DNA from: Stenotrophomonas sp.
GTDB lineage: Bacteria > Pseudomonadota > Gammaproteobacteria > Xanthomonadales > Xanthomonadaceae
DNA: 6,719 nucleotides
Assembly: GCA_003510825.1 (NCBI GenBank)
Contig: DOKO01000216.1
Location: forward strand, 1 to 6,719
Reading direction: 5' to 3'
The number at the start of each line of letters is the position of its first letter. Positions within the stretch are counted from its first letter, which is position 1. Position numbers and translations under genes: made by a program. Below the pieces are notes generated by a model. It was not told where the DNA came from and made no database searches. It worked only from the letters and a program-made list of their open reading frames with translations. Below, one piece after another: positions 1-5,176 of this stretch.

Positions 1-118
1 TCGGATCATTGCCCGGCACCAGCGGCGCCGACGGCACGATGGTGTGGCCTTTACCCTTGAAGAACTCAAGGAAATCGCTACGGATCTGGGAAGTCGTGAA
101 TTTGGCGGGTGCGTTCAT
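1..118 (-). CDS. alaS: Alanine--tRNA ligase, N-terminal fragment (cut by window edge)
   Basis: Only the first 39 codons are inside the window; the gene continues past its left edge. The product is cytoplasmic alanyl-tRNA synthetase, the class II enzyme that charges tRNA-Ala in translation. The visible peptide starts MNAPAKFTTSQIRSDFLEFF and goes on to KGHTIVPSAPLVPGNDP. This is the standard AlaRS N-terminus: an (I)R..FL.FF helix, KGH, a serine/proline-rich stretch, then LVP.NDP leading into class II motif 1. The ATG at 118-116 is chosen because the family homology begins within a few residues of it. No clear Shine-Dalgarno sequence precedes it. Instead a GC-rich stem-loop ends three bases upstream. 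It lies 111 bases after recX, and recX-alaS is also the E. coli order. The fragment is short, but the match is distinctive. Confidence 0.93.
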   Translation of the reverse strand, partial: MNAPAKFTTSQIRSDFLEFFKGKGHTIVPSAPLVPGNDP

Positions 119-121
119 TGA

Positions 122-175
122 GGGGGCTGGCAGTGTGCGGGCCGGCAGCCCCCAACCGCCGGCCGCACTGGCCAG
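122..175 (-). promoter_or_regulatory. Structured alaS leader with two mutually exclusive hairpins
   Basis: Seen directly: arms 122-129 and 146-153 are a perfect 8-base inverted repeat (GGGGGCTG/CAGCCCCC). A second, longer but imperfect stem joins 127-146 with 158-175 and includes GCCGGCCGCAC at 158-168. Both stems use bases 127-129 and 146, so they cannot form together. The first ends three bases before the alaS ATG and would cover the usual ribosome-binding position. There is no T-run, so this is not a typical intrinsic terminator for recX. A switching or autoregulatory role is inference; E. coli AlaRS is known to repress its own gene through a palindrome at its promoter. Confidence 0.4.
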
Positions 176-229
176 GGTCGTAACGGACCGCCGAAAACCT
201 AAAGGGTATCAGGCCCGGCGCCGCCAGTC

Positions 230-718
230 TCAGTCATCCGGGTCGAAGCGGGTCGCGCGACGGATGGTGTCCCCATCGAAGCCCCGCCGGGCCAGCAGAT
301 CGGCGGCCTTGCGCCGCTGTGGCAGGTCCTGCGGGCCGTCCTCGCCGAAGCGGCGGCGGACCAGATCGCGGGCGTTTTCCTGCCAGTCGCCTTCGTAGGT
401 GTCCATTGCGGCGGCGATGGCCGCGCTGTCCAGCCCATGGGTGCCGAGCTCGGCACGGACGTGGATGGGCCCATAGCCGGTGTTGGCGCGCATCCGGACG
501 AGATTCTCCGCAAAGCGCGTGTCGTCCTGCCAGCCGGCCTCGGTCAGCTTGGCCACGGCAGCCTCGGCCGCCTCGCCCTCGATGCCACGGGCAGTCAGCT
601 TTCGGGTCAGCTCCTTGCGCGAATGCTCACGCCGCACCAGCAGGCCCAGAGCTCGCTGTACGGGGGTCTGTTCGCGCGGCCGGCGCTTGCGGCCAGTGGG
701 GGCGTCGGCATCGGACAT
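230..718 (-). CDS. recX: RecX, regulator of RecA
   Basis: A 162-residue cytoplasmic protein, close to the 166 of E. coli RecX. RecX proteins bind within RecA filaments and limit their extension, restraining recombination and SOS signalling. The sequence is helical and made of three-helix repeats, roughly residues 20-64, 66-108 and 112-155. Family signatures are R..LGLLVRREHSRKEL..KL..RG near residues 22-45, then GWQDD.RFAENLVRMR near 62-77, and GYGP..VRAEL..HGLD near 81-97. The basic, disordered-looking N-terminus (GRKRRPREQTP) is common in this group. The ATG at 718 is backed by GGAG at 728-725 with a 6-base gap. It lies 111 bases after recA, across a strong stem-loop that probably lowers its expression relative to recA. 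The stop is TGA at 232-230. Confidence 0.95.
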   Translation of the reverse strand: MSDADAPTGRKRRPREQTPVQRALGLLVRREHSRKELTRKLTARGIEGEAAEAAVAKLTEAGWQDDTRFAENLVRMRANTGYGPIHVRAELGTHGLDSAAIAAAMDTYEGDWQENARDLVRRRFGEDGPQDLPQRRKAADLLARRGFDGDTIRRATRFDPDD

Positions 719-781
719 TGCTTACTCCAAGGGTGGCGCCGTCCCTGGCACCCTGCCCGTCCGTGGGCGGTTCGAACCTGC

Positions 782-819
782 GGGACAGGGCGACGTCACT
801 GACGGCGCCGCCCTGCCCC
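782..819 (-). terminator. recA-recX intergenic stem-loop (attenuator or partial terminator)
   Basis: Two 11-base arms, 809-819 and 782-792, pair completely in minus-strand RNA if one G-U pair is allowed (GGGGCAGGGCG with CGCCCTGTCCC), around a 16-base loop. The stem starts 10 bases after the recA stop codon. No U-run follows, so efficient Rho-independent termination is not assured. It may instead pause polymerase or protect the recA 3' end. In E. coli a hairpin at the same place makes recX readthrough a minor product; that role here is inference from position. Confidence 0.6.
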
Positions 820-829
820 ACAGCAAGTC

Positions 830-1867
830 TTACTCGTCGTCGCCGTCGTCGTCGCCTTCCTCGCGGGCGGCTTCGGACGGCTGGAACTTCTCGCGCAGCT
901 CGGCTTCGAGCTTGGCGGCGACGGTCGGGTTGTCGCGCAGGTAGCCACGGGCGTTGTCCTTGCCCTGGCCGATGCGCTCCTCACCGTAGCTGTACCAGGC
1001 ACCGGCCTTCTCGACCAGCTTGGCTTCCACGCCCATGTCGATCAGCTCGCCTTCGCGGCTGATGCCTTCGCCGTACAGGATCTCGGTGATGACCTGCTTG
1101 AACGGGGGCGCCAGCTTGTTCTTGACGACCTTGATCTTGGTCTGGTTGCCGATGATCTCGTCGCCCTTCTTGATCGCGCCGATACGGCGGATGTCCAGGC
1201 GCACGGAGGCGTAGAACTTCAGCGCGTTGCCGCCGGTGGTCACTTCCGGGCTCTGGCCCGGCATCATCACGCCGATCTTCATGCGCAGCTGGTTGATGAA
1301 GACCACCAGGGTGTTGGAGCGCTTGATGTTGCCGGTCAGCTTGCGCAGCGCCTGGCTCATCAGGCGGGCCTGCAGGCCCGGCAGCTGGTCACCCATCTCG
1401 CCTTCGATTTCGGCCTTCGGGGTCAGCGCGGCGACCGAGTCGACCACCAGGATGTCCACCGAACCCGAACGGACCAGCATGTCGGCGATTTCCAGCGCCT
1501 GCTCACCGGTATCGGGCTGCGACAGCAGCAGGTCGTCCACGTTCACGCCCAGCTTGGCGGCGTAGATCGGGTCCAGCGCGTGCTCGGCGTCGATGAAGGC
1601 AGCGGTGCCGCCCATCTTCTGGCATTCGGCGATGGCCTGCAGGGTCAGGGTGGTCTTGCCCGACGACTCCGGACCGTAGATTTCAACGACACGACCCTTC
1701 GGCAGACCACCGATGCCCAGTGCGATGTCGAGCATCAGCGAGCCGGTCGGGATGGCTTCGACGGGTTCGACCACGCGGTCGCCCATGCGCATCACCGAGC
1801 CCTTGCCGAACTGCTTTTCGATCTGGCCCAGAGCAGCAGCCAATGCGCGCTTTTTGTTCTCGTCCAT
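830..1867 (-). CDS. recA: RecA recombinase
   Basis: A 345-residue cytoplasmic ATPase that polymerises on single-stranded DNA, carries out strand exchange and, as a filament, promotes LexA self-cleavage. Visible parts: N-terminal helix DENKKRALAAALGQIEKQFG; Walker A GPESSGKT at 65-72; catalytic Glu95 in FIDAEHALDP; Walker B around Asp142 in VDILVVDSVAALTPK; DNA-binding loop L1 near 154-165; and loop L2 near 195-210. L2 contains MMPGQSPEVTTGG, two residues longer than in E. coli. The C-terminus is acidic (DDDGDDE), as in other RecA proteins where this tail tempers DNA binding. The start at 1867 is preferred: homology begins at this Met and AGGAG lies 7 bases upstream. The frame stays open to an ATG at 1930, which would add 21 residues (see findings). 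The stop is TAA. Length and motifs show no defects. Confidence 0.98.
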   Translation of the reverse strand: MDENKKRALAAALGQIEKQFGKGSVMRMGDRVVEPVEAIPTGSLMLDIALGIGGLPKGRVVEIYGPESSGKTTLTLQAIAECQKMGGTAAFIDAEHALDPIYAAKLGVNVDDLLLSQPDTGEQALEIADMLVRSGSVDILVVDSVAALTPKAEIEGEMGDQLPGLQARLMSQALRKLTGNIKRSNTLVVFINQLRMKIGVMMPGQSPEVTTGGNALKFYASVRLDIRRIGAIKKGDEIIGNQTKIKVVKNKLAPPFKQVITEILYGEGISREGELIDMGVEAKLVEKAGAWYSYGEERIGQGKDNARGYLRDNPTVAAKLEAELREKFQPSEAAREEGDDDGDDE

Positions 1868-1874
1868 CGTGTTG

Positions 1875-1879
1875 CTCCT
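1875..1879 (-). promoter_or_regulatory. recA ribosome-binding site that decides the start
   Basis: AGGAG on the minus strand, 7 bases before the ATG at 1867. The ATG at 1930, in the same frame, has only a weak purine run (AAAGTGAA) before it. This supports the 345-residue form as the main RecA product. Confidence 0.75.
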
Positions 1880-1991
1880 AGCAGAGGTCATGTCGTTGGG
1901 GGTGCTGTCTTTGGGGGTCTTCTTTGCCATGGGTTCACTTTAAGTCGGATGTATCGCACAGGCTGAGATTCTGCCCGGCGCTCAGAAAAGA

Positions 1992-1997
1992 ATTATC
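1992..1997 (-). promoter_or_regulatory. Candidate -10 element of a recA promoter
   Basis: GATAAT on the minus strand matches the sigma-70 -10 consensus at five of six bases, in the 217-base gap between lexA and recA. It would place transcription start near 1985, giving a leader of about 118 bases before the ATG at 1867. No convincing -35 box sits at 16-18 bases; TTGGTA nearby is too close at 9 bases. It is a weak call. The rest of the gap shows inverted repeats (1946-2006) but no gene. Confidence 0.3.
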
Positions 1998-2084
1998 GGA
2001 CATCCGTACCAACCTCAGTGGAACCAGAGAATCGCCACAAAAGACCGCGGGGTAGTGCTGGTGGAAAGAGCAGGTGCCGGTGGC

Positions 2085-2720
2085 TCAGCGGTTGGGCCGC
2101 AGCAGGCCGCAGTACAGGCCCTCGATCGCGAAATCCTGGTCGGGCAGGACCTCGATCGGCTTGTAGTCGGGGTTGCGCGGCAACAGGCGGATGCGGTCCT
2201 TGGCGATCTTCAGCAGCTTGACGGTGATCTCGTCGTCGATGCGGGCCACCACGATCTGCCCGGAGTGGGCGTCGCGGGTGCGGTGCACGCCGATCAGGTC
2301 ACCGTCGAAGATGCCCTCGTCGATCATCGAATCGCCCTGCACCTTCAGCAGGTAATCCGGTGCCGGCGAGAAGAACACCCGGTCCAGCACCACGAAATCG
2401 TCCGAACCGATGTCGGCGCCGATCGGCAGGCCGGCGGCAACCCGGCCCAGCACCGGCAGGCGCAGGACGCTGTCGGGCAGGCCCGGCTCGGCCAGCTTCT
2501 CGATCGGCGGCGCCTGCACCAGGCGGATGCCGCGGGCCTGGCCGGGGATGCGACGGATCGCACCGGCCTGCTCGAGGGCCTCCAGGTGGTACTGGGCCGC
2601 GCGCACGCCCTTGAAGCCGAAAGCGCGGGCGATTTCAGTCTGCGACGGCGGCGCGCCTTCGCTCTCGATACGCTCGGCGATCAACTGCAGGATCGCCTGC
2701 TGGGTGTCGGTCAGGTCCAT
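2085..2720 (-). CDS. lexA: LexA, SOS repressor and self-cleaving peptidase
   Basis: A 211-residue cytoplasmic repressor of the SOS regulon. Residues 1-65 form a winged helix-turn-helix (PPSQTEIARAFGFKGVRAAQYHLEALEQAGAIRR) that binds operators as a dimer. The recognition-helix residues FKGVRAAQYH differ from the E. coli FRSPNAAEEH, as expected for a different operator. Residues 86-211 are the S24 peptidase domain. The cleavage site is Ala96-Gly97 in GRVAAGLP, the nucleophile is Ser131 in GDSM, and the general base is Lys168 in ITVKLL. All are intact, so RecA-stimulated self-cleavage is expected. The ATG at 2720 fits the family N-terminus MDLTDTQQAIL and has no Shine-Dalgarno sequence; the operator takes that space. 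The gene is followed by 217 bases and then recA. Autorepression is strongly suggested by the operator at 2723-2741. Confidence 0.97.
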   Translation of the reverse strand: MDLTDTQQAILQLIAERIESEGAPPSQTEIARAFGFKGVRAAQYHLEALEQAGAIRRIPGQARGIRLVQAPPIEKLAEPGLPDSVLRLPVLGRVAAGLPIGADIGSDDFVVLDRVFFSPAPDYLLKVQGDSMIDEGIFDGDLIGVHRTRDAHSGQIVVARIDDEITVKLLKIAKDRIRLLPRNPDYKPIEVLPDQDFAIEGLYCGLLRPNR

Positions 2721-2722
2721 GG

Positions 2723-2741
2723 TTAGTAGTATTACTACTAA
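2723..2741 (-). promoter_or_regulatory. LexA operator (SOS box) of lexA
   Basis: The minus strand reads TTAGTAGTAATACTACTAA, a perfect 19-base palindrome apart from its centre base. It matches, as I recall it, the LexA box described for Xanthomonas, and fits the Xylella pattern TTAG-N6-TACTA. It overlaps the predicted -10 element and ends two bases before the lexA ATG, so bound LexA would block polymerase at its own promoter. Confidence 0.93.
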
Positions 2742-2756
2742 CTAATGGGTGTGCAA
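2728..2756 (-). promoter_or_regulatory. Predicted lexA promoter
   Basis: TTGCAC at 2756-2751 matches the -35 consensus at four of six bases. AATACT at 2733-2728 matches the -10 at four of six, with a 17-base spacer. The -10 lies inside the LexA palindrome. Counting about seven bases on, transcription would start at 2721 or 2720, at the first base of the start codon. The boxes are only moderate matches, so the exact start is inference. Confidence 0.5.
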
Positions 2757-2774
2757 GTGCCTGGGGCGGGTTCT

Positions 2775-2833
2775 GTAGTGCCGCGCCGATACTCGGCAAT
2801 CGGCAATCGTCGCCGGGCATGGCCCGGCGCTAC
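2775..2833. repeat. Inverted pair of GTAG-type (SMAG-like) REP units
   Basis: On the plus strand a GTAG at 2775-2778 is followed by a degenerate stem (TGCCG 2779-2783 with CGGCA 2794-2798, or GCCGA 2785-2789 with TCGGC 2793-2797). On the minus strand a GTAG (2833-2830) leads into a perfect 8-base stem, 2822-2829 with 2811-2818, with a 3-base loop. The units face each other, GTAG ends outermost. CGGCAAT is repeated in tandem between them (2794-2807). GTAG next to a GC-rich hairpin is the mark of the SMAG repeats of S. maltophilia, thought to be moved by RAYT transposases. The left unit is degraded and the right one intact. The pair begins about 19 bases upstream of the lexA -35 box. Confidence 0.75.
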
Positions 2834-2900
2834 CAGAATCGCTTCGCAATTCTGCGGTTCCTTTGGAACCGCGACAGGCGCACTTCGTGCACCTGCCTAC
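2834..2900 (-). repeat. Three tandem mini-hairpins joining the ubiB stop to the REP pair
   Basis: Three stems, each with a 3-base loop, follow one another almost without gaps: 2834-2842 with 2846-2854; 2854-2861 with 2865-2872 (perfect GCGGTTCC/GGAACCGC); and 2875-2883 with 2887-2895. The first and third each have a C-A mismatch on the plus strand that becomes a G-U pair in minus-strand RNA, so all three pair fully when transcribed from ubiB. A GTAG at 2900-2897 heads the array and contains the ubiB TAG stop. No U-run follows. They may act together as an RNA-stabilising 3' end or a weak terminator. Confidence 0.7.
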
Positions 2901-4579
2901 GCGTGCTTACCGCTTCTCCATATCGAGAACAGGATCCAGACGCCGCAGAAGCCGGCGCCGACGAAGCCGCAGACGCCCAGCGCCAGCAGCCAGCGGCTGG
3001 AGACGCCGCCGACGCTGTGCATGACGATGGACGAGCCGATGATCAGCGCGGCGGTGACGATGCCCATCACCAGGCGGTTGGCGGCACGGTTCACCTGGTC
3101 GCCGAATCCCTGCAGCGCGCTGGTTTCCACCTTCAACTGCAGGCGTCCGCGGCGCGCGGCCTGGACCAGCTTGCGCAGGTCGCGCGGCAGTTCGCCGGCG
3201 AAGTCGATCATCCCCAGCAGGCTGCGCCGGCCGCGCTTGAGCAGCGCACGTGGGGCGTAGCGCTGCAGCACCACCCGCTCCAGGAACGGGCGCGCGGCGC
3301 TGGCCATGTCGAAATCCGGGTCGAGCTGGCGGCCCATTCCCTCCAGGGTCAGGAAGGCCTTGATCATCAGCGCCAGGTCGGCCGGCAAGGTCAGGCTGTA
3401 GCTGCGCAGCAGCTGGGTGATGTCGCCCAGCATCAGGCCGATGCGCAGGTCCTTCAGCGGCACGCCACGGTATTGGTCGACGAACTGGCTGATGTCGTGC
3501 TGCAGCCGGTTCTCGTCCACTTCCACGCCGCCGGCCCAGTCCAGCAGCACGTCGGCCACGCCCTGCGGGTCCTGTTCGACCAGGCCATGCAGCAGCTGTG
3601 CGACCTGGAAGCGGCGCACTTCGGACAGGGCACCCACCATGCCGAAGTCGATCACGCCGATGCGGCCGTCGCGCAGGTAGATGATGTTGCCGGGGTGCGG
3701 ATCGGCGTGGAAGCTGCCGTCCTCCAGCACCATCTTCAGCACGATGTCGGCACCGCGCCGGGCCAGCTCACGGCGGTCCAGCCCGGCCGCATCGACGCCG
3801 GCCAGATCGCGGCCGGGAATACCGTCAACGAAATCCTGGACGTTCAGGCTCTCGCAGGTCCACTGCCAGTGCACTTCGGGAATCAGGATGTCGTCGCGCC
3901 CCTGGAAGTTGCGGGCGATGCGCTCGGCGTTGCGGCATTCGGCGGCGAAATCCAGTTCGCGGCGCAGCGATACGGTGAACTGTTGGACCACCTCGGCCGG
4001 GCGGTAACGGCGCAGGTCGGGCAGGCGCGCTTCGACGATCTCGGCCAGCCGTGCCAGCAGGCGCAGGTCGGCTTCCACCACGTCGCGGATGCCGGGACGG
4101 CGCACCTTCAGCACCACTTCGCGGCCGTCATGCAGGCGCGCGCGGTGGGCCTGCGCCAGCGAGGCGGCGGCCATCGGGATTTCATCGAGGAAGGCGAATA
4201 CCTGCGACGGCGACGCGCCCAGGTCGGATTCCAGCTGCTCGCGGATGGCAGCGTACGGCAGCGCCGGCACCGCGTTCTGCAGCTCGGACAGTTCGGCGAT
4301 CCATTCCGGCGGCAGCAGGTCGACGCGGGTGGCCAGCACCTGGCCCAGCTTGACGAAGGTCGGGCCGAGATCCTGCAGGGCACTGCGCACGCGCACCGGT
4401 GCGGTCATGCGCAGCATCTGCTGGCTTTCCTCGTTCCAGTGCAGCAGGCGGCCCGCGCGCTCAAGCACGGTGGCCAGGCCGATGCGCCGGACCACGTCGC
4501 CGAAGCCGTAGCGGATCAGGACGGCCGCGATTTCCTGCAGCCGGCCCAGGTCACGGACGGTACCCAGCGTTTCCCACAT
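2897..4579 (-). CDS. ubiB: UbiB/AarF-family ABC1 atypical kinase-like protein
   Basis: A 560-residue protein of the ABC1/ADCK/UbiB family, membrane-anchored ATPases that aid ubiquinone synthesis by an incompletely understood route. Marks in order: KxGQ (KLGQ 77-80); the family's Ala-rich nucleotide loop AAAS at 137-140; Lys158 in VVLKVRRPG; the RELDFAAEC segment near 207-215; catalytic-loop FHADPHPGNI at 290-299; and the metal-binding DFG at 311-313. The C-terminus has two hydrophobic segments, about 503-523 and 530-553, matching the usual C-terminal anchor, then a short basic tail. Length is near the E. coli value (546). The ATG at 4579 has GGAG 9 bases upstream. It starts 35 bases after pncC, so the two are probably cotranscribed. 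The TAG stop lies in a REP-like GTAG. No other ubi gene is nearby, so the family is certain but the true-UbiB assignment is less so. Confidence 0.85.
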   Translation of the reverse strand: MWETLGTVRDLGRLQEIAAVLIRYGFGDVVRRIGLATVLERAGRLLHWNEESQQMLRMTAPVRVRSALQDLGPTFVKLGQVLATRVDLLPPEWIAELSELQNAVPALPYAAIREQLESDLGASPSQVFAFLDEIPMAAASLAQAHRARLHDGREVVLKVRRPGIRDVVEADLRLLARLAEIVEARLPDLRRYRPAEVVQQFTVSLRRELDFAAECRNAERIARNFQGRDDILIPEVHWQWTCESLNVQDFVDGIPGRDLAGVDAAGLDRRELARRGADIVLKMVLEDGSFHADPHPGNIIYLRDGRIGVIDFGMVGALSEVRRFQVAQLLHGLVEQDPQGVADVLLDWAGGVEVDENRLQHDISQFVDQYRGVPLKDLRIGLMLGDITQLLRSYSLTLPADLALMIKAFLTLEGMGRQLDPDFDMASAARPFLERVVLQRYAPRALLKRGRRSLLGMIDFAGELPRDLRKLVQAARRGRLQLKVETSALQGFGDQVNRAANRLVMGIVTAALIIGSSIVMHSVGGVSSRWLLALGVCGFVGAGFCGVWILFSIWRSGKHA

Positions 4580-4614
4580 CGATGCCTACTCCGGTTCCAT
4601 ACCGGGCCAGCATG

Positions 4615-5109
4615 TCACAGCTGGGCGTCGATGCCGTGCAGGGCGGCGGCGACGGTCTGCCGCCGTATGGCTTCGCGGTCGCCATCGAACTGGAACAGCT
4701 CGGCGCGGGCATAGCCGCCGCGGCGCTTCCAGCCAATCCAGACACTGCCGACCGGCTTGTCCGGGCTGCCGCCGCCGGGGCCGGCGATGCCGGTCACCGC
4801 CACGGCGATCCCGGCGCCGGAATTGATCAGCGCGCCGGACACCATTTCCAGCACGGCCTCGCGGCTGACCGCACCGAACTGCTCCAGGGTCTGCGCGCGC
4901 ACGCCCAGCAGGCGCTGCTTGGCTTCATAGCTGTAGACCACCATGCCGCAGTCGAAAAATGCCGAGGAACCGGCGATATCGGTCATGCACTTGGCGATCC
5001 AGCCACCGCTGCAGCTTTCGGCGGTGACCAGTTGCAGCGCGGCCTGCTGCAGGCGCTGCCCAAGCGCGGCGGCCTGGGCGTTGAGATCGGCGTCAGAGGG
5101 GAAGGACAT
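4615..5109 (-). CDS. pncC: Nicotinamide-nucleotide amidohydrolase, CinA C-terminal type
   Basis: A 164-residue single-domain cytoplasmic enzyme, nearly the length of E. coli PncC/YgaD (165). The family deamidates NMN to nicotinate mononucleotide in pyridine-nucleotide recycling. Signatures are TAESCSGG at 29-36 with the probable nucleophile Ser32, TDIAGSSAFF at 43-52, YSYEAK at 59-64 with conserved Tyr and Lys, and VTGIAGPGGGSPDKPVGSVW at 105-124. The N-terminal molybdopterin-binding-like domain of full CinA is absent, which is normal for this form. The ATG at 5109 is preferred because the homology starts there. A TTG at 5130 in the same frame would add seven residues, and neither start has a good ribosome-binding site. 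In E. coli this gene lies directly before recA; here ubiB and lexA intervene. The 67 bases back to kgtP hold no obvious promoter or terminator. Confidence 0.92.
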   Translation of the reverse strand: MSFPSDADLNAQAAALGQRLQQAALQLVTAESCSGGWIAKCMTDIAGSSAFFDCGMVVYSYEAKQRLLGVRAQTLEQFGAVSREAVLEMVSGALINSGAGIAVAVTGIAGPGGGSPDKPVGSVWIGWKRRGGYARAELFQFDGDREAIRRQTVAAALHGIDAQL

Positions 5110-5176
5110 CGGTACGGATCGAGGTAGCAACGGTCATCTTGTACCGCAGATCGGCGGCGCTGTCCTCCCCTGCCCC

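Noticed and set aside
745..780. GGTTCGAACC palindrome between recA and recX as a tRNA T-arm fragment.
   Set aside because: The GTTCGA motif resembles a T-loop, but no cloverleaf can be built around it in the available 111 bases.
319..1062. A 247-codon plus-strand frame across recX and the recA 3' end.
   Set aside because: Arg/Pro/Ala-rich shadow spanning two well-supported genes.
2055..2070. GTAGTGCTGGTGG as a diverged LexA box before recA.
   Set aside because: It shares only one half-site-like pentamer with the lexA operator and lacks the palindrome.
2041..2084. A possible lexA terminator after the stop codon.
   Set aside because: Only short, scattered complementarity is visible and no stem followed by a U-run; readthrough into recA seems possible.
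4551..4614. An ATG overlapping the pncC stop (TGACATG) as an earlier ubiB start.
   Set aside because: It is out of frame with ubiB. The ATG at 4579 has GGAG at a good distance and matches the family N-terminus.
2819..4714. A 631-codon open frame on the plus strand opposite ubiB.
   Set aside because: Its translation is rich in Gln, Ala, His and Asp with no recognisable domain, as expected for the antisense of a high-GC gene. The minus strand holds a full ABC1 kinase with all motifs.
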